From NCBI RefSeq assembly GCF_916618755.1, contig NZ_CAKAKB010000003.1, positions 806,001 through 870,000 on the forward strand: a DNA stretch of 64,000 nucleotides, given 5' to 3'. The notes under the pieces were generated by a model. The model had not been told where the DNA came from and ran no database searches. It worked only from the letters and a program-made list of their open reading frames with translations. The translations under genes were made by a program, and so were the position numbers. Origin of the DNA: Actinotalea sp. Marseille-Q4924 (GTDB lineage Bacteria > Actinomycetota > Actinomycetes > Actinomycetales > Cellulomonadaceae). Of this stretch, positions 35,158-48,950 are shown piece by piece. Positions within the stretch are counted from its first letter, which is position 1, and every line of letters starts with the position of its first letter.

Positions 35158-36494
35158 CCACGTACCTGCTGCGAGGGGCGTCCCCGCTGGGCGGTGACGC
35201 GACCGACGTCCTCCTGGCCGACGGACGCATCGCCGCGCTCGGCACGGACGCCGGTGCCGGTGCTGACACCGACACGGAGACCGTCGACGCGGACGGGCTG
35301 GTCCTCCTGCCCGGGCTCGTCGACCTGCACACCCACCTGCGCGAGCCGGGCCGCGAGGACGCCGAGACCGTCCGCACGGGCACCCGGGCGGCCGCGGCCG
35401 GCGGTTTCACCGCCGTGCACGCCATGGCCAACACCTCCCCGGTCGCGGACACGGCGGGCGTCGTCGAGCAGGTGTGGCGCCTGGGCCGCGACGCCGGCTG
35501 GGTCGACGTCTTCCCGGTCGGCGCCGTGAGCGTCGGGCTCGCGGGCACGCAGCTCGCGGAGCTGGGCGCCATGGCCCACTCCGCGGCGCGCGTGCGGGTC
35601 TTCTCGGACGACGGCCACTGCGTCCACGACCCGGTGCTCATGCGCCGCGCCCTGGAGTACGTCAAGGCGTTCGACGGCGTCATCGCCCAGCACGCGCAGG
35701 AGCCGCGGCTCACCGTCGGCGCACAGATGCACGAGGGCGTCGTCTCCGCGGAGGTCGGGCTGGCTGGATGGCCGGCCGTCGCGGAGGAGGCGATCATCGC
35801 CCGCGACGTGCTGCTTGCCGAGCACGTCGGCTCGCGCCTGCACGTGTGCCACCTCTCCACCGCCGGGTCGGTCGAGATCGTGCGCTGGGCCAAGGCCCGC
35901 GGCATCGCGGTCACCGCCGAGGTCACGCCGCACCACCTGCTGCTGACGGACGACCTCGCGCGGACGTACGACCCGCTGTACAAGGTCAACCCGCCGCTGC
36001 GGACCGCGGAGGACGTCGAGGCGCTCCGCGGCGCCCTCGCCGACGGGACGATCGACATCGTCGCCACGGACCACGCGCCGCACACCCGCGAGGACAAGGA
36101 CTGCGAGTGGGCCGCGGCGGCGTTCGGCATGACCGGCCTCGAGACGGCCCTGCCGATCGTCGTCAGCACCATGGTCGAGACCGGCCGCATGACCTGGGCG
36201 GACGTCGCCCGCGTCCTGTCCTCCGCGCCGGCGCGCATCGGCCGGGTGGACAGCGGGCCGACGGCGCAGGGTCGCCCGGTCGCCGTCGGCGAGCCCGCCA
36301 ACCTCACGCTCGTCGACCCGGCGGCGCGGTGGACGGTCGAGCCGCGCCGGCTGCTCAGCGCGAGCACGAACACCCCGTACGGCGGACGCGAGCTGAGCGG
36401 GCGCGTCGTCGCCACGTTCCTGCGGGGGCGCGCGACGGTCCTGGACGGCGCGCCGGTCGAGCCCGCCGACGCACCCGGGGCAGGTGCGCGGTGA
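35154..36494 (+). CDS. pyrC: Dihydroorotase
   Basis: A 446-residue class I dihydroorotase (cyclic amidohydrolase). Metal ligands are visible in [10 protein letters not shown], in HAQEPRL, in [10 protein letters not shown] and in [10 protein letters not shown]; the substrate-binding [10 protein letters not shown] is also present. It converts carbamoyl aspartate to dihydroorotate. The ATG overlaps the pyrB stop by four bases, and its end overlaps the next gene. Confidence 0.96.
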   Translation: MTTYLLRGASPLGGDATDVLLADGRIAALGTDAGAGADTDTETVDADGLVLLPGLVDLHTHLREPGREDAETVRTGTRAAAAGGFTAVHAMANTSPVADTAGVVEQVWRLGRDAGWVDVFPVGAVSVGLAGTQLAELGAMAHSAARVRVFSDDGHCVHDPVLMRRALEYVKAFDGVIAQHAQEPRLTVGAQMHEGVVSAEVGLAGWPAVAEEAIIARDVLLAEHVGSRLHVCHLSTAGSVEIVRWAKARGIAVTAEVTPHHLLLTDDLARTYDPLYKVNPPLRTAEDVEALRGALADGTIDIVATDHAPHTREDKDCEWAAAAFGMTGLETALPIVVSTMVETGRMTWADVARVLSSAPARIGRVDSGPTAQGRPVAVGEPANLTLVDPAARWTVEPRRLLSASTNTPYGGRELSGRVVATFLRGRATVLDGAPVEPADAPGAGAR

Positions 36495-37048
36495 CCGACC
36501 GGACCTGGCTCGCCGTCGGCGTCCTCCTGCTCCTCTTCGCGATCGTCGCCGTGTCGATGGTCCGGTCCCTGCGCGCGAAGGAGCGGTCCTCGAGCGCGTC
36601 CGTGCCGCCGCCGCCCGAGGTGCCCGACGCCGCCGTCCTCGGTGCCGCGCGCACCGAGGCGCTCGAGGCCACGTACGTCTCGACGACGACGGCGCAGGAC
36701 TGGCTCGACCGCGTGCCCGGGCACACGCTCGGGCGCCGGTCCCCGGCCCGCGTGCAGGTGCACGACGCCGGCGTCATCGTGCTGCGGACCGGCGAGCGGG
36801 ACCTCTTCCTGCCGGTGGCGGACCTCGTCGACGTGCACCGCTCGCCGGGTCAGGCCGGCAAGTACCCCGGCGGCGAGGGGCTCGTCGTCCTGCGCTGGAC
36901 GCTGCGCGACGTCGACGCGGACCTCGTCCTCGACACCGGGCTGCGTCTGCGGCACCGCGCCGACGCGGACCTGCTGGTCGACGCGGTCGAGCGTCTCGTC
37001 GCCGATCGCGACGACTCCACCACACCCACGAGCGAGGAGCCCCGATGA
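36491..37048 (+). CDS. Membrane-anchored PH-like protein between pyrC and carA
   Basis: A 185-residue protein with an N-terminal membrane helix (residues 5-25), a basic stop-transfer ([10 protein letters not shown]) and a C-terminal domain of about 120 residues with a beta-rich pattern ([31 protein letters not shown]) that suggests a PH-like fold. It overlaps pyrC by four bases and carA by four bases. An equivalent small membrane protein sits between pyrC and carA in mycobacteria and many other actinobacteria, so it may serve the pathway or the membrane, but its role is unknown. Confidence 0.8.
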   Translation: MTDRTWLAVGVLLLLFAIVAVSMVRSLRAKERSSSASVPPPPEVPDAAVLGAARTEALEATYVSTTTAQDWLDRVPGHTLGRRSPARVQVHDAGVIVLRTGERDLFLPVADLVDVHRSPGQAGKYPGGEGLVVLRWTLRDVDADLVLDTGLRLRHRADADLLVDAVERLVADRDDSTTPTSEEPR

Positions 37049-38317
37049 GCGAGCAGACCGCCGTGCAGACCGCCGCGCGCACCGGGACGCGGGCCGCCGT
37101 CCTCGTGCTCGAGGACGGACGGACCTTCACCGGCCGCGCGTTCGGCGCCCGCGGCAGCACCGTGGGCGAGATCGTCTTCAACACCGGGATGACCGGCTAC
37201 CAGGAGACGCTCACCGACCCCTCGTACCACCGGCAGATCGTCGTCATGACGGCGCCGCACATCGGCAACACCGGCGTCAACGAGGAGGACCCGGAGTCGA
37301 CGCGCATCTGGGTCGCCGGGTTCGTCGTGCGCGACCCCGCCATCCGCCCGTCGAACTGGCGCTCGACGCGCACCCTCGACGACGCGCTGGCGGCGGAGGG
37401 CGTCGTCGGGATCAGCGACCTGGACACCCGGGCCCTCACGCGGCACCTGCGCGAGCGCGGCGTCATGCGGGCGGGCATCTTCTCGGGCGAGGCGCTCCTG
37501 GACGGCAGCGGGCGGCGCAAGGTCGAGCAGGACCTCCTGGACGAGGTCACCGCGGCCCCGGTCATGACGGGCGCGGACCTGGCCCGCGAGGTGACCGTCG
37601 CGGAGCCGTACACGGTGGAGCCGATGCGCGGCCCGGCCAGCGGGACCGAGGCCGTGGCCACGGTCGTCGCGATCGACCTCGGCATCAAGTCGATGACGCC
37701 GCAGCGGCTCGCCGAGCGCGGCGTGCGCACGCACGTCCTGCCTGCCACCGCGACCACCGAGGACGTGCTGGCCCTCGCCCCCGACGGCGTGTTCTTCTCC
37801 AACGGCCCGGGCGACCCCGGTGCGGCGGTGCACGAGGTCGAGCTGCTGCGGGACGTGCTCGACCGCCGCATCCCCTTCTTCGGCATCTGCTACGGCAACC
37901 AGCTGCTCGGCCGTGCCCTCGGCTACGGCACCTACAAGCTCCAGTACGGCCACCGGGGCGTGAACCAGCCGGTCCTGGACCGCCGCACCGGCAAGGTCGA
38001 GATCACCGCGCACAACCACGGCTTCGCCGTGGACGCACCGACCGACGCGGAGTCCACCGCCCCGCACGACGACGGCCGCTACGGCCGCGTCGCCGTCTCG
38101 CACGTCGCCCTCAACGACCAGGTGGTCGAGGGGCTGGAGTGCCTGGACCTGCCCGCCTTCTCGGTGCAGTACCACCCGGAGGCGGCGGCCGGCCCGCACG
38201 ACGCGGACTACCTCTTCGACCGCTTCGTCGACCTCATGACCACCGGGTCCGTCCCCGACCGCGCCGTCGGTGCCACCGGCACCGCGGGCACCGGCGACGC
38301 CACGAAGGAGCCCACCG

Positions 38318-38334
<17 letters not shown>
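37045..38334 (+). CDS. carA: Carbamoyl phosphate synthase small subunit
   Basis: CarA hydrolyses glutamine and channels ammonia to CarB. The 429-residue protein has the N-terminal CPSase domain ([34 protein letters not shown]) and a class I glutamine amidotransferase domain with the nucleophile Cys in [16 protein letters not shown] and the His/Glu pair in [12 protein letters not shown]. The tail of about 25 residues past the fold is rich in Thr, Gly and Ala. Its last 17 bases overlap carB. Confidence 0.96.
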
Positions 38335-41662
<3,328 letters not shown>

Positions 41663-41666
41663 GCCG

Positions 41667-42575
41667 GTGAGCCACAGCACGGGACCCGCCGACGACGGCG
41701 CCGCGGCCACCTTCGGCGCCCGGCTCGCGGGCGCCATGGACCGCCACGGACCGCTGTGCGTCGGGATCGACCCGCACCCGGCCCTCCTGGAGCGGTGGGG
41801 CCTGACGGACGACGTCGACGGCCTGCGGCGGTTCTCGCTCGGGGTCGTCGAGGCGCTGGCCGGTCAGGTCGCGGCGCTCAAGCCGCAGTCGGCGTTCTTC
41901 GAGCGGCACGGCTCGGCCGGCGTCGCGGTCCTGGAGGAGGTCGTGGCGGCGACGCGGGGCACGGGCACCGAGCTCGTCGTCGACGCCAAGCGCGGCGACA
42001 TCGGCTCGACGATGGACGGCTACGCCGACGCCTACCTGCGCGACGGCTCCCCGCTCGCCGGTGACGCGCTCACGGTGAGCCCGTACCTGGGGTTCGGCTC
42101 GCTGGGGCCGGCGGTGGAGGCGGCGAGCGCGTCCGGCCGCGGCCTGTTCGTCCTCGCCCTCACCTCGAACCCCGAGGGTGCCGCCGTCCAGCACGCGCGG
42201 ACCGTCGCCGCCGACGGCGCGCCGGGGGAGTCCGTCGCGGGTGCCGTCGCCGCCGCGGCCGCGCTGCTCAACGCCGCCGAGACGGCGCGCACCGGCGCCC
42301 CGCTGGGATCGGTCGGGCTCGTCGTCGGCGCGACGATCGGGGCGGCCGCCCGCACGCTCGGCGTGGACCTCACCGCTGTCGGCGGCCCGCTCCTGGCACC
42401 GGGCGTCGGCGCGCAGGGTGCGGGCCCGGCGGAGCTGGAGGACGTCTTCGGCGACGCCCGTCGCGCCGTCCTGGCGTCGGTCTCCCGGGGCGTGCTCGGC
42501 GCCGGCCCGGCCCCCGCCGACCTCCTCGCGGCGGCGCGACGGACCGCCGACGACGTCGCGCGCGTGCTGCGGTGA
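41667..42575 (+). CDS. pyrF: Orotidine-5'-phosphate decarboxylase (actinobacterial type)
   Basis: PyrF decarboxylates OMP to UMP. The 302-residue protein belongs to the long subfamily found in actinobacteria: LCVGIDPHPALLERWG, KPQSAFFERHG, the catalytic VVDAKRGDIGSTM and LAPGVGAQGAGP. GTG at 41667 is four bases after the carB stop, in a short direct repeat GAGCCGGTGA. No orotate phosphoribosyltransferase or dihydroorotate dehydrogenase is in the window. Confidence 0.94.
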   Translation: MSHSTGPADDGAAATFGARLAGAMDRHGPLCVGIDPHPALLERWGLTDDVDGLRRFSLGVVEALAGQVAALKPQSAFFERHGSAGVAVLEEVVAATRGTGTELVVDAKRGDIGSTMDGYADAYLRDGSPLAGDALTVSPYLGFGSLGPAVEAASASGRGLFVLALTSNPEGAAVQHARTVAADGAPGESVAGAVAAAAALLNAAETARTGAPLGSVGLVVGATIGAAARTLGVDLTAVGGPLLAPGVGAQGAGPAELEDVFGDARRAVLASVSRGVLGAGPAPADLLAAARRTADDVARVLR

Positions 42576-42676
42576 GGCGCACCCGGCACGCCCCGCGACG
42601 CCTCGCCGCGGCGCGCTCGGGGCCCTGTCGGCGCCCCTGACCTGCAAGACTCGTCCGATCTCGTCGTCGCTCTGCG

Positions 42677-42706
42677 TTGCCCTGAGCGGCACCTCCTCGC
42701 TACTTT
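42677..42706 (+). promoter_or_regulatory. Promoter of mihF
   Basis: TTGCCC at 42677-42682, an 18-base spacer and TACTTT at 42701-42706 form a vegetative-type promoter in the 174-base gap after pyrF. The leader is about 35 bases long and includes GAAGAAGG. Confidence 0.5.
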
Positions 42707-42749
42707 CGAGTGTCCGCCCCCGTCCCTCCCGCGAAGAAGGTGACCCCGC

Positions 42750-43061
42750 GTGGCCCTACCCCCTCTGACCCCCGAGCAGCGCGCCGCTGCACTCGAGAAG
42801 GCTGCCGCCGCTCGCCAGGCGCGAGCCGAGGTCAAGAACCGGCTGAAGTACTCCCAGGGCTCCCTGGCCGAGGTCATCGAGCAGGGCCGGACGGACGACG
42901 TCATCGGCAAGCTCAAGGTGTCCGCCCTGCTGGAGTCCCTGCCCGGCGTCGGCAAGATCAAGGCCCGCGCGATCATGGCGGAGATCGGCATCTCCGAGAC
43001 CCGACGCCTGCGCGGCCTGGGGCCGCACCAGGCGCAGGCCCTCATCGAGCGCTTCGGCTGA
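42750..43061 (+). CDS. mihF: Actinobacterial integration host factor
   Basis: This is the actinobacterial IHF, a small nucleoid-associated protein unrelated in sequence to IHF/HU. The 103-residue protein has a helical N-terminus ([20 protein letters not shown]) and a helix-hairpin-helix with helix-two-turn-helix DNA-binding region ([20 protein letters not shown]). It binds DNA and supports site-specific recombination and chromosome compaction. GTG start; followed by gmk after one base. Confidence 0.95.
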   Translation: MALPPLTPEQRAAALEKAAAARQARAEVKNRLKYSQGSLAEVIEQGRTDDVIGKLKVSALLESLPGVGKIKARAIMAEIGISETRRLRGLGPHQAQALIERFG

Positions 43062-43062
43062 G

Positions 43063-43695
43063 GTGCGGGACGACCACGGGACGCGTGACGCCTCCCGCCC
43101 CTCCGGGCAGGAGCCGGACCCGAGCGCGCGCCTGACCGTCCTGGCGGGGCCCACCGCGGTGGGCAAGGGCACCGTCTCCGCCGACGTCCGCGCCCGGTAC
43201 CCCGAGGTCTGGCTCTCGGTCTCGGCCACGACGCGGCGGCCGCGGCCGGGGGAGATCGACGGCGTGCACTACCACTTCGTGGACGACGTGACGTTCGACC
43301 GGATGGTCGCCGAGGGGGAGTTCCTCGAGTGGGCCGTCGTGCACGGCCGGAACCGCTACGGCACCCCGCGCGCCGCCGTCATGGAGCGGCTGGCCACCGG
43401 GACCCCCGCGCTGCTGGAGATCGATCTCGCCGGCGCCCGCCAGGTGCGCGAGGCGATGCCGGAGGCGCGCTTCGTGTTCCTCGCGCCGCCGAGCTGGGAC
43501 GAGCTGGTCCGGCGCCTCGTGGGACGCGGGACCGAGGACGAGGAGGAGCGCGAGCGGCGCCTCGCCACCGCGCGGGTCGAGCTCGCCGCCGAGGCCGAGT
43601 TCGACCACGTCATCGTCAACGACGAGGTCCACCGCGCGACGGACGAGCTCATCGACGTCATGGGCGTCCGGACGCGCTCGGGCGTCGGCTGCTGA
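43063..43695 (+). CDS. gmk: Guanylate kinase
   Basis: Gmk phosphorylates GMP to GDP. The 210-residue protein carries a basic lead of about 23 residues, the P-loop [12 protein letters not shown], the GMP-binding [21 protein letters not shown] with [17 protein letters not shown], and [12 protein letters not shown]. The GTG at 43063 follows the mihF stop by one base; a start nearer the P-loop is possible but no other codon is better placed. Confidence 0.95.
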   Translation: MRDDHGTRDASRPSGQEPDPSARLTVLAGPTAVGKGTVSADVRARYPEVWLSVSATTRRPRPGEIDGVHYHFVDDVTFDRMVAEGEFLEWAVVHGRNRYGTPRAAVMERLATGTPALLEIDLAGARQVREAMPEARFVFLAPPSWDELVRRLVGRGTEDEEERERRLATARVELAAEAEFDHVIVNDEVHRATDELIDVMGVRTRSGVGC

Positions 43696-43760
43696 GACCC
43701 TCGCGCGTACGACGAGCGCTGCCGGCGCGCCTCGCGGACGGACCGTTCCGCCGCGGGCGA

Positions 43761-43766
43761 TAGGAT
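43761..43766 (+). promoter_or_regulatory. Putative -10 box of rpoZ
   Basis: TAGGAT, 55 bases before the rpoZ ATG, in the 126-base gap after gmk. The leader contains TTTTGGAG as a ribosome binding site. No clear -35 is seen. Confidence 0.45.
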
Positions 43767-43821
43767 GGCCAGTCGACCACCGACCGACCACCTCCCACGT
43801 CCCCTTTTGGAGCCGCGCCTC

Positions 43822-44085
43822 ATGTCCGGAACCGTCGCCAAGCCCGAGGGCATCACCGACCCGCCGATCGACGACCTGCTCACGGCCACCGACTCCAAGT
43901 ACGCGCTGGTCATCTACTCCGCCAAGCGCGCGCGCCAGATCAACGCGTACTACTCGCAGCTCAACGAGGGCCTCCTCGAGTACGTCGGCCCGCTCGTCGA
44001 GGCGCGCCACCAGGAGAAGGCGCTCTCCATCGCCATGCGCGAGATCAACGCGGGCCTCCTGACGCTCACCAGCAACGAGTCCTGA
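43822..44085 (+). CDS. rpoZ: RNA polymerase omega subunit
   Basis: Omega stabilises the beta-prime subunit of RNA polymerase. The 87-residue protein has the actinobacterial signature [34 protein letters not shown], and a helical C-terminus ending in EINAGLL. ATG at 43822 after TTTTGGAG is chosen over an in-frame ATG at 43765 that overlaps the promoter. Confidence 0.96.
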   Translation: MSGTVAKPEGITDPPIDDLLTATDSKYALVIYSAKRARQINAYYSQLNEGLLEYVGPLVEARHQEKALSIAMREINAGLLTLTSNES

Positions 44086-44095
44086 CGCACCTGCC

Positions 44096-45295
44096 GTGCG
44101 CATCCTCCTCGGTGTCGGGGCGGGCATCGCCGCCTACAAGTCGGCCCTGCTCCTCCGGCTCCTGACGGAGTCCGGTCACGAGGTCCGTGTCGTCCCGACA
44201 CGGGCCTCGCTGGCGTTCGTGGGCACCGCGACGTGGGAGGCCCTCTCCGGGCGTCCGGTCACGACGGACGTCTTCCAGAACGTGCCCGAGGTCGAGCACG
44301 TCCGCCTCGGCAAGGAGGCCGACCTCGTCGTCGTCGCGCCGGCGACGGCGGACCTGCTCGCCCGCGCCGCGACGGGTCGGGCCGACGACCTGCTGACCGC
44401 CGCGCTCCTCACGGCGCGGTGCCCCGTGCTGCTGGCGCCGGCGATGCACACCGAGATGTGGGAGCACCCGGCCACCCGCGCCAACGTCGCCACCCTGCGC
44501 TCGCGCGGGGTGCACGTGCTCGACCCCGCCGTCGGCCGGCTCACCGGTGCCGACTCCGGTGCGGGGCGGCTCCCGGAGCCGGAGGAGATCGCGGAGGCGG
44601 CCCTCGCGCTCGTCGGGACACCGTTGCGACAGGACCTCGCGGGACGGCGCGTCGTCGTCAGCGCTGGGGGGACGCGCGAGCCGCTGGACCCGGTGCGCTT
44701 CCTGGGCAACCGCTCGACCGGTCGGCAGGGGTACGCGCTGGCGAGCGCGGCGGCGGCACGGGGTGCCGAGGTCACCCTCGTCGCGGCGAACGTCTCGCTG
44801 CCGGACCCTGCGGGCGTCGCGGTGGTCCCGGTCGAGACGACCGCCGAGCTGCGCGCGGCCGTCCGGGAGCACGCGGCGGCGGCGGACGTCGTCGTCATGG
44901 CCGCCGCGGTGGCGGACTACCGCCCGGCGACGACCGCGAGCAGCAAGCTCAAGAAGGACGGCGACGGCGGGCTCACCCTCGAGCTCGTGCAGAACCCTGA
45001 CGTGCTCGCCGAGCTGGCCCAGGACCGGCTGCGACCCGGCCAGGTCGTCGTCGGCTTCGCCGCCGAGACCGGGGACGCGTCCGGCTCGGTCCTGGAGCAC
45101 GGGCGCGCGAAGGCGCTCCGCAAGGGCGCGGACCTCCTCGTGGTCAACGCGGTCGGTGCAGGGCGCGGGTTCGGCGAGGTCGAGAACGAGGTGGTCGTCC
45201 TGGACCGGGAGGGGACCGACGTCGTCCGCTCGGGCGGCACCAAGGAGCACGTCGCGCACGCGGTGTGGGACGCGATCCGGACGCGCCTCGTCTGA
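44096..45295 (+). CDS. coaBC: Phosphopantothenoylcysteine decarboxylase / phosphopantothenate-cysteine ligase
   Basis: This bifunctional enzyme of coenzyme A synthesis joins cysteine to phosphopantothenate (CoaB) and decarboxylates the product (CoaC, FMN-dependent). The 399-residue protein has the flavin domain first (LLGVGAGIAAYKSALLLRLL, VVVAPATADLLARAATG, PAMHTEMW) and the ligase domain from about residue 180 (VVVSAGGTREPLDPVRFLGN, RSTGRQGYALA, FAAETGD). The GTG start lies ten bases after rpoZ. Confidence 0.95.
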   Translation: MRILLGVGAGIAAYKSALLLRLLTESGHEVRVVPTRASLAFVGTATWEALSGRPVTTDVFQNVPEVEHVRLGKEADLVVVAPATADLLARAATGRADDLLTAALLTARCPVLLAPAMHTEMWEHPATRANVATLRSRGVHVLDPAVGRLTGADSGAGRLPEPEEIAEAALALVGTPLRQDLAGRRVVVSAGGTREPLDPVRFLGNRSTGRQGYALASAAAARGAEVTLVAANVSLPDPAGVAVVPVETTAELRAAVREHAAAADVVVMAAAVADYRPATTASSKLKKDGDGGLTLELVQNPDVLAELAQDRLRPGQVVVGFAAETGDASGSVLEHGRAKALRKGADLLVVNAVGAGRGFGEVENEVVVLDREGTDVVRSGGTKEHVAHAVWDAIRTRLV

Positions 45296-45356
45296 CGGGG
45301 CGGGTGGCGCCGCGGTCCGCACGCAGGTCGGCGACCGGCGCGTCGGTGGCCGGAAC

Positions 45357-45362
45357 TAGGCT
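45357..45362 (+). promoter_or_regulatory. -10 box of a probably leaderless metK transcript
   Basis: TAGGCT ends six bases before the metK ATG at 45369, with no Shine-Dalgarno in the gap. The transcript probably begins at or next to the start codon. Confidence 0.45.
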
Positions 45363-45368
45363 GCGGCC

Positions 45369-46568
45369 ATGACCACCACGCCGCTGCGTCTGTTCACGTC
45401 CGAGTCGGTGACCGAGGGGCACCCCGACAAGATCTGCGACCAGATCTCCGACGCGATCCTCGACAGGATGCTCGAGCAGGACCCGGCCGCACGCGTGGCG
45501 GTGGAGACGATGGTGACGACCGGCCTGGTGCACGTCTCCGGCGAGGTGACGACCGAGGCGTACGTCGAGATCCCGCAGGTGGTCCGCGACGTCGTGCGCC
45601 GGATCGGCTACACCTCGTCGGCCATCGGGTTCGACGCAGACTCCTGCGGTGTCTCCGTGTCCATCGGCCAGCAGTCCCCGGACATCGCGGCCGGCGTCGA
45701 CAAGGCGTGGGAGTTCCGGACGGGGGAGCAGGTCGACCCGCTGGACGCCCAGGGAGCCGGCGACCAGGGACTCATGTTCGGGTACGCGAGCGACGAGACG
45801 CCGTCGCTCATGCCGCTGCCGATCTGGGTCGCCCACCGGCTCGCCGAGCGCCTGGCGTCCGTGCGGAAGGAGGGGACGCTCGGCTACCTGCGCCCCGACG
45901 GCAAGACGCAGGTCACCATCGGGTACGACGGCGACCGGCCGGTGCGCGTGGACACCGTCGTGCTCTCCACGCAGCACGACCCGGGCGTGGCGCTCGACGC
46001 GACCCTCGCCCCGGACGTCGCCGAGCACGTCATCGCACCGGTGCTCGACGAGCTCGGGCTGGACACGACCGGCCACCGGCTGCTCATCAACCCCACCGGC
46101 ACGTTCGTCATCGGCGGGCCCCAGGGCGACGCGGGCCTCACCGGTCGCAAGATCATCGTGGACACCTACGGCGGCATGGCGCGGCACGGCGGGGGTGCGT
46201 TCTCCGGCAAGGACCCCTCGAAGGTGGACCGCTCCGCGGCCTACGCCATGCGCTGGGTCGCAAAGAACGTCGTGGCCGCGGGCCTCGCGCGCCGCTGCGA
46301 GGTGCAGGTCGCGTACGCGATCGGCGCCTCCCACCCCGTGGGGCTTTACGTCGAGACCTTCGGCACCGAGACCGTCCCCGTGGAGCGCCTCACCGCGGCG
46401 ATCCGCGAGGTGTTCGACCTGCGACCCGCGGCGATCGTGCGGGACCTGGACCTGCTGAGGCCGATCTACTCCCGCACCGCCGCCTACGGGCACTTCGGGC
46501 GCGAGCTGGCCGACTTCACGTGGGAGCGGACCGACCGGGTGCTCGACCTGCACAGCGCCCTGTCCTGA
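45369..46568 (+). CDS. metK: S-adenosylmethionine synthetase
   Basis: MetK makes SAM from methionine and ATP. The 399-residue protein starts with [20 protein letters not shown], has the [12 protein letters not shown] loop, and [22 protein letters not shown] (shortened here as three motifs [24 protein letters not shown]). Length and motifs are normal. No SAM riboswitch is seen in the 73-base upstream gap. Confidence 0.97.
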   Translation: MTTTPLRLFTSESVTEGHPDKICDQISDAILDRMLEQDPAARVAVETMVTTGLVHVSGEVTTEAYVEIPQVVRDVVRRIGYTSSAIGFDADSCGVSVSIGQQSPDIAAGVDKAWEFRTGEQVDPLDAQGAGDQGLMFGYASDETPSLMPLPIWVAHRLAERLASVRKEGTLGYLRPDGKTQVTIGYDGDRPVRVDTVVLSTQHDPGVALDATLAPDVAEHVIAPVLDELGLDTTGHRLLINPTGTFVIGGPQGDAGLTGRKIIVDTYGGMARHGGGAFSGKDPSKVDRSAAYAMRWVAKNVVAAGLARRCEVQVAYAIGASHPVGLYVETFGTETVPVERLTAAIREVFDLRPAAIVRDLDLLRPIYSRTAAYGHFGRELADFTWERTDRVLDLHSALS

Positions 46569-46698
46569 CGCCGGGTCGCAGTCGGCAGCCGGGGACCCAG
46601 GATGTCGCCGGCCGTGTCGGCAGCCGTCGCGGCAGCGGTGTCGGCACAGCGTGGTGGGATGTCCGCGTGGAGAGCCCGGCGGACCGGATGAGGGGTCG

Positions 46699-48927
46699 AT
46701 GAGCGAGGCCGTCGCGGGGCAGGGCGGGTCCTCGGGCGACGAGGGTGTGCAGCCGACCCTCACCGGCCTGCCGACGCCCCGCAGGCGTCGCGTGCGCGGT
46801 CCCGTGCCGCTGGCCGAGCGACGCCCGGTCGCCCGGGTGGTCGTCGACAGACCGCTGACGCACCTGGACCGCGTGTTCGAGTACGGGGTGCCGGCGTCGT
46901 TGGACGCCGACGTGCGCGCCGGCGTGCGCGTGCGCGTGCGGTTCGGCGGGCAGGACGTCGACGGCTTCGTCGTCGACCGGGCCGACGAGCCGGAGCACGA
47001 CGGCGAGCTCGTGCCCCTGCGTCGCGTGGTGTCCCCGGAGGTCGTGCTGACGCCCGCGGTGCTCGCGCTGGCGCGGGCCGTGGCCGACCGCTGCGCCGGC
47101 ACGCTCGCCGACGTCCTCCGGCTGGCCGTGCCTCCGCGCCACGCGCGCACCGAGGCCGAGGACGCCGGCCCCGGGAGTGCCGGCGGCACGGCGGACGCAC
47201 CACCCGGCGAGGTCGGTCCCGCGGTGGCCGGGACGACCGCCGGGGGCGGCGCGGGCGCGTTGGGGACCACCGCCCCGCCGACCGACACCACACCCCCCTG
47301 GGCGCCCTACGCCGGCGGCACGGCCTTCCTCCGCCACGTCGTCGACGGCGGGGCCCCGCGCGCGGTGTGGTCCGCGCTGCCGGGCCGGGCGGGGCAGGCG
47401 TGGGCGGACGCGCTCGCCGCTGCTGTCGTGGCCGCCCTGCGGGGTGACCGCGGCGCGCTCGTCGTGGTGCCGACCGCGACGGACGTCGACGTCGTCACCG
47501 CGGCCCTCGAGGCCGCCGGCGTGCCCGCGTGGGTGCCGGGCGCTCCGGTCGACGGCACCGGGTGGGTGCGGCTCGTCGCCGAGGACGGCCCCGCGGCGCG
47601 GTACCGCGCGTTCCTGGCGGCCGTCCGCGGCCACGCCGGCGTCGTCGTCGGCACGCGGGCCGCCGCGTTCGCCCCGGTCGCGCGGCTCGGGCTCGCCGTG
47701 TGCTGGGACGAGGCGGACCCGCTGCACGCCGAGCCACGGGCGCCGTACCCGCACGCCCGCGACGTGCTGCTGCTCCGGTCCCAGCAGGAGGGCGCCGCGC
47801 TGCTCGTCGGGGGCTTCAGCCGCTCGACCGACGTGCAGCGCTGGGTGCGCGACGGGGTCGCCCGTCCGGTCCAGGCGGACCGCGCCGCGGTGCGTCGTGC
47901 CGTCGCCAGGATCGCCGCCCTCGGCTCCGCGGACCTGGCGGTCGAGGGACCGGCGGCCGCCGCCCGCCTCCCCGCGCCCGCCTGGCGCGCCGTGCGGGAC
48001 GGTCTCACGCGCGGGCCCGTCCTCGTCCAGGTGCCCCGGGCCGGGTACGTCCCGGCGGTCGCGTGCGTCCGCTGCCGGGCGACCGCGCGCTGCCCCGCGT
48101 GCCACGGGCCGCTGGGGCTGCCCGGCGCGTCGTCGGCGCCGTCGTGCCGGTGGTGCGGACGGCTCGCGGTCGGCTGGCGGTGCCCCGCGTGCCGGGCGGA
48201 AGGGTTGCGCGCCGTGCGCGTCGGCTCGACCCGGACCGCCGAGGAGCTGGGGCGCGCCTTCACCGGGGTGCCGGTCCGGCAGTCCGGCGCCCAGGCCACC
48301 GACGGCGTCCTCACGACCGTGCCGGACCGCCCCGCCCTCGTCGTGGCGACGCCCGGCGCCGAACCCCGTGCCGACGCCGGCTACGCGGCCGCCGTGCTCC
48401 TCGACGCCGCGGTCGTGTCGTCGCGCGACGCGCTGGACGTCGGCGAGAGCGCGCTGCGGACGTGGATGCGCGCGGCCGCGCTCGTGCGCCCCGCGCCGGA
48501 GGGCGGTGTCGTCGTGCTCGTGGGTGACGGGGCGCCCCGAGCGACCCAGGCCCTGGTCCGCTGGGACCCCGCCGGGTTCGCCGAGCGCGAGCTCGCCGAG
48601 CGGGACGAGCTGCGCCTGCCCCCGGCGGTCCACGTCGTCGCGATCGAGGGTCCGCGGCATGCCGTCGAGGACCTCCTCGTGCGCGCCGCGCTGCCGGGGG
48701 AGTGCGACGTCCTGGGTCCGCTGCCGGTCGCGCCGCCGCTGGAGGGGGAGTCCGCGACCGTGCTCCTCGAGCTGCCGACCGAGGTGGTCGTGCGCGCGCT
48801 CGTCCGGACGCCCTGGCCGCTCGCCCCCGACGTCGTCGCACGCCTGGCCGGTGCGCGGGCCGCCCGCAGCGCCCGTCGCGACCCCGGCCCGGTGCGCCTC
48901 CACGTCCAGCCGCAGGACGTCCTGTGA
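46699..48927 (+). CDS. priA: PriA-like primosomal protein N' without a Walker A motif
   Basis: PriA reloads the replicative helicase at stalled forks. The 742-residue protein has the N-terminal 3'-DNA-binding domain ([38 protein letters not shown]), a helicase-like core and the cysteine-rich zinc region ([33 protein letters not shown]). The core lacks the Walker A GxTGSGKT loop ([11 protein letters not shown] stands in its place) and the DEAH-type box is WDEADPL. Loss of ATPase motifs is common in actinobacterial PriA, so it probably acts as a loader rather than a helicase. ATG at 46699 follows GAGGGG; an upstream frame from 46651 is less likely. Confidence 0.9.
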   Translation: MSEAVAGQGGSSGDEGVQPTLTGLPTPRRRRVRGPVPLAERRPVARVVVDRPLTHLDRVFEYGVPASLDADVRAGVRVRVRFGGQDVDGFVVDRADEPEHDGELVPLRRVVSPEVVLTPAVLALARAVADRCAGTLADVLRLAVPPRHARTEAEDAGPGSAGGTADAPPGEVGPAVAGTTAGGGAGALGTTAPPTDTTPPWAPYAGGTAFLRHVVDGGAPRAVWSALPGRAGQAWADALAAAVVAALRGDRGALVVVPTATDVDVVTAALEAAGVPAWVPGAPVDGTGWVRLVAEDGPAARYRAFLAAVRGHAGVVVGTRAAAFAPVARLGLAVCWDEADPLHAEPRAPYPHARDVLLLRSQQEGAALLVGGFSRSTDVQRWVRDGVARPVQADRAAVRRAVARIAALGSADLAVEGPAAAARLPAPAWRAVRDGLTRGPVLVQVPRAGYVPAVACVRCRATARCPACHGPLGLPGASSAPSCRWCGRLAVGWRCPACRAEGLRAVRVGSTRTAEELGRAFTGVPVRQSGAQATDGVLTTVPDRPALVVATPGAEPRADAGYAAAVLLDAAVVSSRDALDVGESALRTWMRAAALVRPAPEGGVVVLVGDGAPRATQALVRWDPAGFAERELAERDELRLPPAVHVVAIEGPRHAVEDLLVRAALPGECDVLGPLPVAPPLEGESATVLLELPTEVVVRALVRTPWPLAPDVVARLAGARAARSARRDPGPVRLHVQPQDVL

Positions 48928-48938
48928 CCTCCGACGCC

Positions 48939-48944
48939 TACGAT
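48939..48944 (+). promoter_or_regulatory. -10 box of a probably leaderless fmt transcript
   Basis: TACGAT lies six bases before the fmt ATG in the 23-base gap after priA. It may add an internal start so that fmt-rsmB is made independently of priA. Confidence 0.35.
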
Positions 48945-48950
48945 CGTCGG

